A stretch of 11,755 nt of DNA from Acholeplasmataceae bacterium (GTDB lineage Bacteria > Bacillota_I > Bacilli_A > Acholeplasmatales > Acholeplasmataceae). Both the position numbers and the translations under genes were made by a program. Each line of letters begins with the position of its first letter. The stretch's first letter is position 1. Positions 1 to 7,157 of the stretch are shown piece by piece. The notes under the pieces were generated by a model. The model made no database searches. It saw only the letters and a list, made by a program, of their open reading frames with translations, and was not told where the DNA came from. The DNA lies in assembly GCA_016934175.1 (NCBI GenBank), contig JAFGTI010000113.1:1-11755 (forward strand), read 5' to 3'.

Positions 1-1215
1 CACATATCAGATCGAACAAAGTCAAAAATGGGAAAAAGAAGAATCTATTTGGTGATTGCGGCTCCTTTTGTTCTTCTTTCAATGTTTCTTTTATTCTTTC
101 CCTATTCATTTTCTTCAACAGGGTTGAGAATTGTGGCTGTTTTAGCTTCATATTTAATCTTTACAACGGTACAAACATCGGTGATGATTCCTTATTATTC
201 ATTATCGAGCGAGATTACTTCTGATTATCAAGAAAGAGCATCTTATAACTCATATCGACTTGGATTTTCAATATTTTCATCTATTTTATGTGTTGCAGTA
301 CCTGGTATTATCGTTGGTATGTTTGGTGATCAAGCTATTGGTTATCAAGTCATGAGTTTATCATTTGGTACACTCTTTGCATTGTCTGTTTTATTTACAG
401 GATTATTTGCAAGAGAAGAAATTCAAACTCCAATTGTTGAAACTAAACTTTCTTTTAAAGGTATGGCAAAGCCTTTAGGACTTCGCCCTTTTAGACAATA
501 CTTAGGAATGTTTTTAGTCCTTCAAATGTCGATGGCAATTATGAGTGGATTGTTTTTCTTTTATGTTGATTTCTTTGTTACAAAAAACGAGACAGCATTA
601 GGTAATCCTACGATGGTAGGTTTAATATCAGCTGCTTTAATGTTTTCAATGCAAATCGTTGCACTTCCTATTTACCTTAAGATGATTGAGAAGAAAGGAA
701 AGACATTTGCTTATCGTTTTGGATCATTTTTATGGATTTTTGCAGCTCTATTTATTTTAGTTATTCCAGCAAATGTAAATCCTGTCATCATTTATTTGCT
801 TGCAGCTTTCATGGGATTAGGTATATCAGGACCGGGACTAGTTCCTCATACAATGTATGGAGATGTGGTCGATGCTGGGCAAATAAAATTCAAGGATCGA
901 TTAGACGGACAAATGAGTGGTTTCACTAATTTTATTAATAAAATTTCACAGGCTTTAGGGCTTGCTTTAGTCATGTTTTTGATTGGACTCGCAGGATTCC
1001 AAGAACAGCCGTTAAATGGTCCAAAAATTGTTAGCCAACCAGATAGTGCATTACTAATGATTCGTATCATCATGGCTTTAGCGCCACTCATCTTTATGAG
1101 TATAGGTGTATTCATATCTTATAAATATAAGATTGATGCAAAAAAACAAAAAGAAATAACCAATGCGATTCAGGATACTTCGATTTCTAGAGAAGAAATC
1201 CTTTTAGATTTATAA
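1..1215 (+). CDS. GPH-family sugar:cation symporter (MFS), 5'-truncated by window edge
   Basis: Membrane transporter of the glycoside-pentoside-hexuronide:cation symporter family, expected to import a sugar or glycoside with H+ or Na+. The reading frame is open to the first base of the window, and the residues before the first ATG (position 28) read HISDRTKSKMGKRR. This matches the family's cytoplasmic loop motif (SDRTksrwGrRRP), so the ATG at 28 is internal and the gene begins upstream of the window. Several hydrophobic segments follow, with a central polar loop at about 130-155 and a polar C-terminal tail. About 404 codons are present against a usual 440-480, so only the first one or two helices are missing. 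The stop codon lies one base before the acyltransferase ATG, so the two genes are probably cotranscribed and translationally coupled. The substrate cannot be told from sequence. Confidence 0.85.
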   Translation, partial: HISDRTKSKMGKRRIYLVIAAPFVLLSMFLLFFPYSFSSTGLRIVAVLASYLIFTTVQTSVMIPYYSLSSEITSDYQERASYNSYRLGFSIFSSILCVAVPGIIVGMFGDQAIGYQVMSLSFGTLFALSVLFTGLFAREEIQTPIVETKLSFKGMAKPLGLRPFRQYLGMFLVLQMSMAIMSGLFFFYVDFFVTKNETALGNPTMVGLISAALMFSMQIVALPIYLKMIEKKGKTFAYRFGSFLWIFAALFILVIPANVNPVIIYLLAAFMGLGISGPGLVPHTMYGDVVDAGQIKFKDRLDGQMSGFTNFINKISQALGLALVMFLIGLAGFQEQPLNGPKIVSQPDSALLMIRIIMALAPLIFMSIGVFISYKYKIDAKKQKEITNAIQDTSISREEILLDL

Positions 1216-1216
1216 A

Positions 1217-2233
1217 ATGAAAAGACCGAATTTTATCCTCAATATTTTATTAGGATTTTTAGTTAAAATTTTTGCATATTTTAAAGGACAGAGAATCATC
1301 AAAAAATGTAAGATTAAAGGTCCTGCAATTATTCTTTCAAATCATACTTCATTTTATGATTTTATCTATACAAGTGCAGCTATGTATCCGAGAAGGGTCA
1401 ATTATTTAGCAGCTAAAAAAATGTTTTATGAACCAGTGACAGGTTTCTTTTTAAGGCTTGCTAGAGCGATTCCCAAGTCCTTGATGCAGGCAGATCCTTT
1501 AGCCACACTCCATGCTTTCCGCATTTTAAAGAAAAAGGGAATTGTGTCCGTATTTCCTGAAGGTCAAATATCACCCTCAGGAAGATCTTTAATGCCTGCA
1601 TTTTCAATTGCCAAATTTTTAAAGAAAGCAAACGTCAATGTTTTCATTGTAAAACATATGGGAGCTGGACTAGTTAATCCTCCTTGGTCAAAAAAGACTT
1701 TTAGAGGAAAAATAGAAACCATAAAAGAATTGATTATCACGAAAGAAGAACTTATAGTTTTGAATGATCATGAAATTTATCAAATCGTTTGTGAAAAACT
1801 ATATTATTCTCAATCAGAATATAATGCAATCAAACAGTACAAATATAGATTAAACAATATTTCAAATCTAGAAAATGTAATTTATCAATGCCCCCAATGT
1901 CTTCATGAAGGCTTGAAATCTCATAAAAATCAATTGATCTGTCCGTCATGTAATTACACATTGACATTTGATACATATGGTCAATTAAATGGTGAAGGTT
2001 TAGATACACTTTTATTGAAACAAGAATCACGGGTTAGAAATGAAATTGACAAAGATATAAATTATCAAATACAAGGCAAGACAAGATTATTTTCGTTTAG
2101 GAATAATCGGCTTGTAGAAGTTGGAAGTGGGATTATTACGCTTAAGAGATTTGAATATATATATGAAGGCACAGTTGATAACGAATTCAAAAAATTAACA
2201 TTCAAGGTAGAGTACACCAACTCTTCCCTCTGA
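1217..2233 (+). CDS. 1-acyl-sn-glycerol-3-phosphate acyltransferase-like protein with C-terminal zinc ribbon; frame broken near its 3' end
   Basis: PlsC/LPLAT-superfamily acyltransferase, probably acylating lysophosphatidate or a related glycerolipid at the membrane. The N-terminus (1-22) is hydrophobic. The catalytic HX4D motif is H43-T-S-F-Y-D48 and the glycerophosphate-binding FPEG motif is at 113-116. After the roughly 190-residue catalytic domain comes an atypical extension with CPQC (C225, C228) and CPSC (C242, C245), a treble-clef or zinc-ribbon-like knuckle. The frame stops at TGA 2231-2233, but the +1 frame stays open from 2211 and reads as sensible protein (around IYEKDIIYQFEMN) to TAA 2367-2369. 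The intact product would be about 383 residues. The start follows the symporter stop by one base with only a weak RBS, so translation is probably coupled. The acyltransferase assignment is firm; the acceptor substrate and the role of the ribbon are unknown. Confidence 0.85.
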   Translation: MKRPNFILNILLGFLVKIFAYFKGQRIIKKCKIKGPAIILSNHTSFYDFIYTSAAMYPRRVNYLAAKKMFYEPVTGFFLRLARAIPKSLMQADPLATLHAFRILKKKGIVSVFPEGQISPSGRSLMPAFSIAKFLKKANVNVFIVKHMGAGLVNPPWSKKTFRGKIETIKELIITKEELIVLNDHEIYQIVCEKLYYSQSEYNAIKQYKYRLNNISNLENVIYQCPQCLHEGLKSHKNQLICPSCNYTLTFDTYGQLNGEGLDTLLLKQESRVRNEIDKDINYQIQGKTRLFSFRNNRLVEVGSGIITLKRFEYIYEGTVDNEFKKLTFKVEYTNSSL

Positions 2234-2369
2234 CATCGGCAGAAATATTCAAATCTATGAGAAAGATATCATTTATCAGTTTGAAATGAATATTAAATGG
2301 GTGCCCACAAAAATGGTACATGTCGGAGAATATTTATATCTATTAAAACTAGGTAATAATTCAAAATAA
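2211..2369 (+). pseudogene. Displaced 3' end of the acyltransferase gene (+1 frame)
   Basis: An open stretch in the frame one base ahead of the acyltransferase frame. It starts just after an in-frame TAG at 2208-2210 and ends at TAA 2367-2369. It has no start codon or RBS of its own, and its translation (containing KWVPTKMVHVGEYLYLLKLG) looks like a natural beta-rich C-terminus. The crossover must lie between 2211 and 2231. It may be a single-base insertion, a sequencing error, or less likely a programmed +1 shift at CTC-TGA-C (2228-2234). Because the terminator follows at once, the transcript would include it. Confidence 0.6.
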
Positions 2370-2390
2370 CACGATGATTAATAATGAATT

Positions 2391-2428
2391 AAAACACACA
2401 TTGAGTTAGTGCAATTGTGTGTTTTTTT
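2391..2428 (+). terminator. Rho-independent terminator after the symporter/acyltransferase operon
   Basis: Arm 2391-2400 (AAAACACACA) pairs with TGTGTGTTTT at 2416-2425. An inner TTG/CAA pair (2401-2403 with 2412-2414) extends the stem across a one-base bulge, and the T-rich tract runs through 2428. It sits 22 bases after the displaced acyltransferase stop codon, which supports 2369 as the natural end of that gene. Confidence 0.85.
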
Positions 2429-2455
2429 GTACTTATTAATCAATTCATTTTATTA

Positions 2456-2484
2456 TTGCTTATTATCAAAAATAAGTCTATAAT
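2456..2484 (+). promoter_or_regulatory. Sigma-70/sigma-A promoter of the DUF134-flavoprotein operon
   Basis: The -35 box is TTGCTT (2456-2461), followed by a 17-base spacer and a perfect TATAAT -10 box (2479-2484). Transcription should start near 2491, just upstream of a palindrome and the RBS of the DUF134 gene. Confidence 0.8.
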
Positions 2485-2495
2485 AACAATAGATA

Positions 2496-2509
2496 TGTGC
2501 ATATGCACA
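2496..2509. promoter_or_regulatory. Perfect 14-bp palindrome TGTGCATATGCACA, probable operator
   Basis: The site is fully self-complementary and lies about 5-18 bases downstream of the expected transcription start, ahead of the DUF134 RBS. This is a typical position for a repressor site. Its core RCATATGY is shared with the palindrome at the promoter of the second DUF134 gene (7174-7185), so autoregulation by DUF134 proteins is a reasonable inference. A small RNA hairpin in the leader is the alternative. Confidence 0.6.
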
Positions 2510-2529
2510 AAAAATTAGGAGAGTAAATC

Positions 2530-2892
2530 ATGTCACGACCCAAAAGATTACGCCGTGTTTGTTTTTTGCCGGAATATACTACATTTGGATCAAATGAAAG
2601 CAATCACAAATCTTCAGAGATTATCACCATGTCCATCGAAGAGCTTGAGTCTATTCGTCTCATGGATCTAGATGACTATGATCAAGAAAAGGCAGCAGAA
2701 GCTCTTGATGTTTCGAGAGGTACATTACAACGTATTTATTATTCAGCTAAAAAGAAAGTTGCTGAAATGCTCATTTGTGGCAAAGAATTAGTCATTCAAG
2801 AAGGAGATTTTCGATTATGTTCACATCCTGAACATCAACAAAGAAAACGGTGTATGGATGGATCATGCAATCAAGATAAGGAACAAAAATAA
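2530..2892 (+). CDS. DUF134 family helix-turn-helix regulator (copy 1)
   Basis: Protein of 120 residues belonging to the DUF134 family, whose central part resembles the sigma-70 region 4 helix-turn-helix. Visible family features are the N-terminal RRVC with a conserved Cys (residues 8-11), the block ELESIRLMDLDDYDQEKAAEALDVSRGTLQRIY at about 38-70 holding the HTH, and the ending GDFRLC followed by a Cys/His-rich tail with three further cysteines. The tail may bind metal or an Fe-S cluster; that is inference. A strong RBS (AGGAGAG, 2517-2523) fixes the ATG. It leads a two-gene operon with a flavoprotein 62 bases downstream and has its own palindromic operator candidate. Family function is not well established; DUF134 genes commonly sit with Mrp/NBP35 and NifX/NifB-like genes. 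Confidence 0.9.
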   Translation: MSRPKRLRRVCFLPEYTTFGSNESNHKSSEIITMSIEELESIRLMDLDDYDQEKAAEALDVSRGTLQRIYYSAKKKVAEMLICGKELVIQEGDFRLCSHPEHQQRKRCMDGSCNQDKEQK

Positions 2893-2941
2893 GTTTAATA
2901 ATGGTATCTAACTCATATCAATACGAGAAAACTCGTCAAAT

Positions 2942-2948
2942 AAAGGAG
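2942..2948 (+). promoter_or_regulatory. Ribosome binding site that decides the flavoprotein start
   Basis: AAAGGAG lies 6 bases before the ATG at 2955. The upstream in-frame ATG at 2901 has no Shine-Dalgarno sequence and would add 18 polar residues ahead of the nucleotide-binding fold, so 2955 is preferred. Confidence 0.85.
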
Positions 2949-2954
2949 AGAATT

Positions 2955-4301
2955 ATGAAACAAAATGTTGACATTTTAGTCATCGGAGGTAGTGCGGCTG
3001 GCTTGGTTGCTGCCATGACAGCAAAAGGTAATTATAAGGATAAAAGAGTCATGATGATTCGTAGAGAAGAAAAAGTTATGATTCCATGTGGTATTCCATA
3101 TATTTTTGGAACACTTGATCAATCAGATCAAAACATATTGCCAGATGGAGGTTTAATTAATTTAGGAGTAGAAATTGTTAACGATAATGTATTATCTATT
3201 GATACTGTGAATCATGAAGTCAATACTGAAAACAAATTAAATGTGGTTTATGATCGTTTAATCTTAGCGACTGGATCTACACCTACAAAACCACAATGGC
3301 TTAAAGGTAAAGATTTAGAAAATGTTTTTGTTATTCCCAAAAACAAAGTTTATTTAGATGAAATGGTGGATGCACTTAAAGGTAAAAAGCGAATCGTTGT
3401 TGTTGGTGCAGGATTCATTGGTGTTGAAGTTTCAGACGAATTAAATAAAAAAGGTTTTGAAGTCGTTCTTGTTGAAAAAGAACCTCATATTTTAGGTATG
3501 GCTTTTGATGATGATATTTCGATCGATGCCGAAGAAGTACTAAAGGCACGTGGTGTCAATCTACAGTTAAACTCTGGTATCGAAAGTATTATCGGTGAAA
3601 AAGTTGCTAAAGGAGTTAAACTCTCAGATGGTCAAATTATCGATTGTGATGCTGTTATTCTTTCAATGGGTTACATGCCCAATACAACATTAGCCAAAGA
3701 TGCAAATATTCCGGTGAATGAAAAAGGCTTTATTGTGGTTGATGAATATTTAAGAACACCAATAAAAGATGTATTTGCAGCTGGTGACTGCGCTGAAAAA
3801 CGTGATTTTGCAACAAATAAACTTTCGACTACAATGCTAGCATCTACAGCATGTGCTGAAGCTAGAGTTGCTGCATTAAATCTATATCAAATTTCAACTG
3901 TTCGCAAGTTTAAAGGAACAATTGGTATCTATTCAACATGTATTGGTGATTCTGCATATGGTGTTGCTGGATTAACAGAATCTGGAGCTAAAAAGGAAGG
4001 ATTCAATATTATATCTGCGAAATTCCAAGGCATTGATCGTCACCCAGGGAAACTTACAGGTGCACATAAGCAAACTGTTAAATTAATCGTATCAAAAGAA
4101 TGTGGACGTATACTTGGTGGTGCAGTGATAGGTGGTGTTAGTACAGGTGAATTGACTAATGTGATTGGGTTTATTATCCAAGGCGGTATGACAATTACAG
4201 ATTTACTCGTAGCACAAATCGGTACACAACCTATGCTTACAGCATCACCAGCTGCTTATCCGCTAATTAAAGCTGCGGAAGCTGCTGTTAAATTACTATA
4301 G
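2955..4301 (+). CDS. FAD/NAD(P)-dependent disulfide oxidoreductase, CoA-disulfide reductase/NADH oxidase type
   Basis: Flavoprotein of 448 residues from the class of pyridine nucleotide-disulfide oxidoreductases with a single active-site Cys. The FAD-binding GGSAAG is at 11-16, the redox Cys is C45 in the motif IPCGIPY, the NAD(P)H-binding GAGFIG is at 151-156, and the second FAD contact is AAGDC near 275-279. The C-terminal dimerization domain ends with the family block TASPAAYPLIKAA. Members reduce CoA disulfide, polysulfide or oxygen (water-forming NADH oxidase) with NAD(P)H; the exact substrate cannot be read from sequence. There is no rhodanese domain. It is second in an operon behind a DUF134 regulator, suggesting redox- or sulfur-responsive control, and a terminator follows 33 bases after the stop. 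Start chosen at 2955 on RBS evidence. Confidence 0.88.
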   Translation: MKQNVDILVIGGSAAGLVAAMTAKGNYKDKRVMMIRREEKVMIPCGIPYIFGTLDQSDQNILPDGGLINLGVEIVNDNVLSIDTVNHEVNTENKLNVVYDRLILATGSTPTKPQWLKGKDLENVFVIPKNKVYLDEMVDALKGKKRIVVVGAGFIGVEVSDELNKKGFEVVLVEKEPHILGMAFDDDISIDAEEVLKARGVNLQLNSGIESIIGEKVAKGVKLSDGQIIDCDAVILSMGYMPNTTLAKDANIPVNEKGFIVVDEYLRTPIKDVFAAGDCAEKRDFATNKLSTTMLASTACAEARVAALNLYQISTVRKFKGTIGIYSTCIGDSAYGVAGLTESGAKKEGFNIISAKFQGIDRHPGKLTGAHKQTVKLIVSKECGRILGGAVIGGVSTGELTNVIGFIIQGGMTITDLLVAQIGTQPMLTASPAAYPLIKAAEAAVKLL

Positions 4302-4333
4302 TTTTCATCTGGCATTATATATGCTAGTTAACA

Positions 4334-4370
4334 AAAATGACAAGAATCCTTTTGATGCTTGTCTTTTTTG
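4334..4370 (+). terminator. Rho-independent terminator after the flavoprotein gene
   Basis: GACAAG (4339-4344) pairs with CTTGTC (4358-4363). Beyond an A/G mismatch an inner ATC/GAT pairing closes a CTTTT loop. T6 follows (4364-4369), and A5 at 4334-4338... upstream extends the stem into the T tract. Confidence 0.85.
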
Positions 4371-4411
4371 TTTAATCTAGAAATTCAAAAAAAGTTTTAG
4401 CTATTAAATCA

Positions 4412-4438
4412 TAGAAAAGCCAGGGAAAACCCCGGCTC
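4412..4438 (-). terminator. Rho-independent terminator of the minus-strand operon
   Basis: AGCC-A-GGG (4418-4425), loop AAAA, CCC-C-GGCT (4430-4437): a GC-rich stem with one mismatch. Read on the minus strand it is followed by TTTTC, and it lies 25 bases past the stop codon of the last minus-strand gene. It is convergent with the plus-strand terminator at 4334-4370. Confidence 0.75.
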
Positions 4439-4462
4439 ATCATCGTTAAAATTTCTTAATCA

Positions 4463-5215
4463 TTATGTAATTGCTTTAATGGCTTGTATATTTTTATTTC
4501 GCGTTGATTTTGCAATGATTTCGATTTCAGATAAAACCTTTGCATCAATTGGTATAATTTTTTGATGCTGTGTACAATAACTGTGCTTAATTCTTTTAAT
4601 AAATAAAGTGAGAATTTTTTCTTGACTAAGTTCTGTGAACATTAAATTATCTGCAGCATCTTCCCATATTTTGATATCTTCAGGATAAACGTTATTTGAA
4701 ACCGTAAATAAAGAAGTATATTGTGTGTTCCCAGATAAAATGTTTTTGATAAGAAAAAGCATATCCTCTTTATAATGTTCATTAAAGAGAAGTAAGTTTA
4801 AAGCAGAAGCAAAAACTAGAACACCTAATTTAGAAGGTTCTAATTTTGAAATAGCTTCATTCATAGTTTTTTCCCACATGCCAGGAAGAATTAAATTAGC
4901 TGAGATAACCTGATCTTTGATTAATATTTCATCATTCAATGTGGGATTAAAAGCTATCATCACAACATGCTTATGATAAGCCTTTAAGTCCGTTTTATAA
5001 ATTTCATACATGCTTTGGTTGACCATTTCAAGAGATGGATATTGTAATGGGATACCAATCACTGAACCTCCATTCTTTAGCCATGAATCAACAAATGCTA
5101 ATTCAACTAATGGTTTTCCTGATCCACCTGGACCACTTATTAGAATGGACTCATTGGCATCAATGCCATGAGGAAACAACTCTTTAAGCCACGCAGTATG
5201 TGCATTGTAGATCAT
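4463..5215 (-). CDS. RecA/KaiC-like P-loop ATPase with atypical Walker A
   Basis: A 250-residue protein that looks like a single RecA/KaiC/RAD55-type domain. The P-loop region SGPGGSGKP (27-35) follows a short N-terminal helix and hydrophobic strand, and the next segment (LAFVDSWLKNGGSVIGIPLQ) resembles the KaiC helix-strand unit. The residue after the P-loop Lys (K34) is Pro instead of the usual Thr/Ser, and the later hydrophobic strand that should carry the Walker B Asp (LGVLVFASALN, about 130-140) has no acidic residue at its end. ATP hydrolysis is therefore doubtful. The start is set by GAGGT overlapping the ZIP stop codon, 7 bases before ATG. As last gene of the DUF134-Mrp-ZIP operon it may serve the same metal or cofactor process, but its function is unknown. 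Confidence 0.7.
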   Translation of the reverse strand: MIYNAHTAWLKELFPHGIDANESILISGPGGSGKPLVELAFVDSWLKNGGSVIGIPLQYPSLEMVNQSMYEIYKTDLKAYHKHVVMIAFNPTLNDEILIKDQVISANLILPGMWEKTMNEAISKLEPSKLGVLVFASALNLLLFNEHYKEDMLFLIKNILSGNTQYTSLFTVSNNVYPEDIKIWEDAADNLMFTELSQEKILTLFIKRIKHSYCTQHQKIIPIDAKVLSEIEIIAKSTRNKNIQAIKAIT

Positions 5216-5225
5216 TCACTAGACC

Positions 5226-5939
5226 TCATTTCATAAAAAAGAATCCAAAAGCGAGTAATACACCAAACCCGAAAGCAATATAGGAATGATGCTTGTCTTC
5301 TGATTTAACTGAAGGTAAAAGATGGGATGCAGATAAGTAAATCATCACACCTGAAACAGCACCCATTGCAAGCCCTAATGTGGATTGATTGAGTGTACTA
5401 ATCAAAGGGTAAGCGACTAATGCACCAATTGGAGTAGTTAATGCAGCAACTAAAAATGCATAGAAGAAAGCTTTGTTTTTGTGTACACCACTTTTTAATA
5501 AAACTGAATACGTAATAACACCTTCAGCGAATTCATGTGCAACAAGGCCAATCCCAGATGCAATTCCAAAGATTGTGCTTACATGAAAGGTAACCGAATA
5601 AATAGCCCCATCTACAAAAGAATGGATTGCTATTCCAAGTAAAGCGGTGATACCAAAAGCTAGTTCTTGTTGATTTGTTTTTGATTTTATAAGTCTATTA
5701 ACAGAAAACATAAACATAAATCCAAGGAGTGCTGCTATACCGGCATTAGCATTGTTTGATACGGCATTTGGAAATGCACTGATGAGTGGTGAAGTAATGA
5801 GTACACCCGCAGCAAAACACATAAAGTATTCCTTGTTTTTAATGGTCCAACTCTCATTTTTTTGCATCACAAAAATACCGGTCGTATTGATGATCATCGC
5901 AGCAAATGAAAAAAGTAATATATATGAGAATGTTGTCAT
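5226..5939 (-). CDS. ZIP-family divalent metal permease
   Basis: Integral membrane transporter of the ZIP (zinc/iron permease, ZupT-like) family, moving Zn2+, Fe2+ or similar ions into the cytoplasm. It has 237 residues in about eight hydrophobic segments. The fourth helix carries HSFVDG (H106-G111), corresponding to the family HNfxDG metal site, and the fifth carries HEFAEG (H135-G140), the classic HExxxEG binuclear site. The usual His-rich cytoplasmic loop between helices 3 and 4 is reduced to KSKTNQQ. The RBS GGAG lies just downstream of the mrp stop, and the spacing to its neighbours is 12 bases upstream and 10 downstream, so it is cotranscribed. Placement behind an Fe-S carrier ATPase suggests metal supply, perhaps iron; that is inference. 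Confidence 0.9.
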   Translation of the reverse strand: MTTFSYILLFSFAAMIINTTGIFVMQKNESWTIKNKEYFMCFAAGVLITSPLISAFPNAVSNNANAGIAALLGFMFMFSVNRLIKSKTNQQELAFGITALLGIAIHSFVDGAIYSVTFHVSTIFGIASGIGLVAHEFAEGVITYSVLLKSGVHKNKAFFYAFLVAALTTPIGALVAYPLISTLNQSTLGLAMGAVSGVMIYLSASHLLPSVKSEDKHHSYIAFGFGVLLAFGFFFMK

Positions 5940-5951
5940 GAAAATCGCTCC

Positions 5952-6779
5952 TTAATTTAAGTCGATGTGATTTTCAATTAATATAGACAAAGCTTGGTAT
6001 ATTGTGTCTAATTCAATTTTCTCAATTTTTCCATCATCATAGAAGTTAGCAACTTGAGGATTAATTGGAAGTTGAGCAAGAAGTGGGACATGATGTGCTT
6101 TAGCAATTTCTTTAATTTTTGATTTTCCAAAAAGTTCATAAGTTTTATGACATGAAGGACATTCAAAGTAAGACATATTTTCTACTAGACCTAATACAGG
6201 TATTTGCATTTTTTCAGCCATACGAATGGCTTTATCTACAATCATCGATACAAGATCTTGTGGTGATGTGACGACAATGACTCCTGTTAAAGGAATTGAT
6301 TGGAACATTGTAATGGCTACATCACTCGTCCCTGGAGGAAAATCGACAAGTAAAATATCAATGTCACCCCAAATCACATCTGTATAAAATTTTTTAACCA
6401 TATTTGAAATTAAAGGTCCACGCCATAATACTGGATCGGTTTCATTTTCTAACATGAGATTAATTGATATTACTTTGATACCAGAAGAAGTTTCTTCAGG
6501 ATACCAACCTTCATCAGATCCACCGATACGAGTGTGTAAATCAAAAGCTTTAGGAATAGAAGGTCCTGTAATATCGGCATCAATGATGCCAACTTTATAT
6601 CCCTTTTTTTGAAAGTGAGAAGCAAAAAGTGATGTAATCGTTGATTTACCTACTCCCCCTTTTCCACTTGTTACACCAATAATAGTTTTTATGTTACTTT
6701 TAAGGTGGGACGAGACGAGCATTGCTGCTCTTTTTTGTTTACGCTCTTCTTCAGTGAGCGTATTTTTTTCTTCATTCAT
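5952..6779 (-). CDS. Mrp/NBP35 (ApbC) family Fe-S cluster carrier ATPase
   Basis: Cytosolic P-loop NTPase of the Mrp/NBP35 family, which binds an Fe-S cluster at a dimer interface and passes it to apoproteins. Visible motifs are the deviant Walker A GKGGVGKST (39-47), the switch I region DADITGPSIP (67-76), the Walker B/switch II DFPPGTSD (146-153), and the cluster-ligating CPSC (207-210, CX2C). The 275-residue length fits the simple NBP35-type form: no N-terminal DUF59 domain and no NBP35 four-Cys ferredoxin-like motif, only a charged N-terminal helix. The RBS AGAGGT precedes the ATG by 7-8 bases. It is the second gene of the operon, 24 bases after DUF134 copy 2. DUF134 next to Mrp is a recurrent neighbourhood in anaerobic bacteria and archaea. 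Confidence 0.93.
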   Translation of the reverse strand: MNEEKNTLTEEERKQKRAAMLVSSHLKSNIKTIIGVTSGKGGVGKSTITSLFASHFQKKGYKVGIIDADITGPSIPKAFDLHTRIGGSDEGWYPEETSSGIKVISINLMLENETDPVLWRGPLISNMVKKFYTDVIWGDIDILLVDFPPGTSDVAITMFQSIPLTGVIVVTSPQDLVSMIVDKAIRMAEKMQIPVLGLVENMSYFECPSCHKTYELFGKSKIKEIAKAHHVPLLAQLPINPQVANFYDDGKIEKIELDTIYQALSILIENHIDLN

Positions 6780-6803
6780 TATTGTGACCTCTTTCTTGTT
6801 GAT

Positions 6804-7133
6804 TTATTGGTTTATATTTTTCGCACAATGTTTCACGTCATGTCCATGGTGACAAAGTGTATAATTTCCACCTTTGATAATGATTGCCTTTTGATGCATA
6901 AGCGCATCAGCCAATTTATAACGTGCAGTTTCATAGATTGATTGAACAGTTGTTCTAGCGACATTCATCATTTCTGAACACTCAAGTTGTGATAAACGTG
7001 CATAATCAATTAAACGAATCGTTTCATATTCTTCAATGGTTAGTTGAATTTCTTCTTTTGCAGTACCTGAGGCAGGTATAAATGATCTTTCTTGATCACT
7101 ACATACTGTTCTAGGTTTTATTGATCTCCCCAT
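6804..7133 (-). CDS. DUF134 family helix-turn-helix regulator (copy 2)
   Basis: A 109-residue DUF134 protein, paralogous to the one at 2530-2892. It has the N-terminal GRSIKPRTVC (Cys10-11 region), the family core LTIEEYETIRLIDYARLSQLECSEMMNVARTTVQSIYETARYKLADAL (about 31-78) with the sigma-region-4-like HTH, the GGNYTLC motif, and a Cys/His-rich tail (CHHGHDVKHC). The tail could sense metal or an Fe-S cluster (inference). It is closer to the typical family consensus than copy 1. A strong RBS (GGAGG) lies upstream of the ATG. It heads the operon with mrp, the ZIP permease and the RecA-like ATPase, and a palindrome overlapping its own -35 box suggests autoregulation. Confidence 0.92.
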   Translation of the reverse strand: MGRSIKPRTVCSDQERSFIPASGTAKEEIQLTIEEYETIRLIDYARLSQLECSEMMNVARTTVQSIYETARYKLADALMHQKAIIIKGGNYTLCHHGHDVKHCAKNINQ

Positions 7134-7157
7134 AAAATTACCTCCATTTTCTTATTC

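Noticed and set aside
732..1115. Overlapping frames on both strands within the symporter
   Set aside because: They lack RBS and family resemblance and lie wholly inside a strongly supported membrane transporter gene.
28..1215. ATG at 28 as the true start of the symporter
   Set aside because: The frame stays open to base 1 and the residues before the ATG form part of the conserved SDRTKS-K-GKRR loop, so the gene is truncated by the window.
1830..2030. Minus-strand frame inside the acyltransferase
   Set aside because: Antisense shadow of the zinc-ribbon region; no RBS or promoter.
5752..5955. Plus-strand frame opposite the ZIP permease
   Set aside because: Shadow of a well-supported minus-strand gene; composition not protein-like.
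6705..6941. Plus-strand frame across the mrp-DUF134 junction
   Set aside because: Spans two clear minus-strand genes and lacks any RBS; its Phe/Ile/Cys-rich product is typical of an antisense frame.
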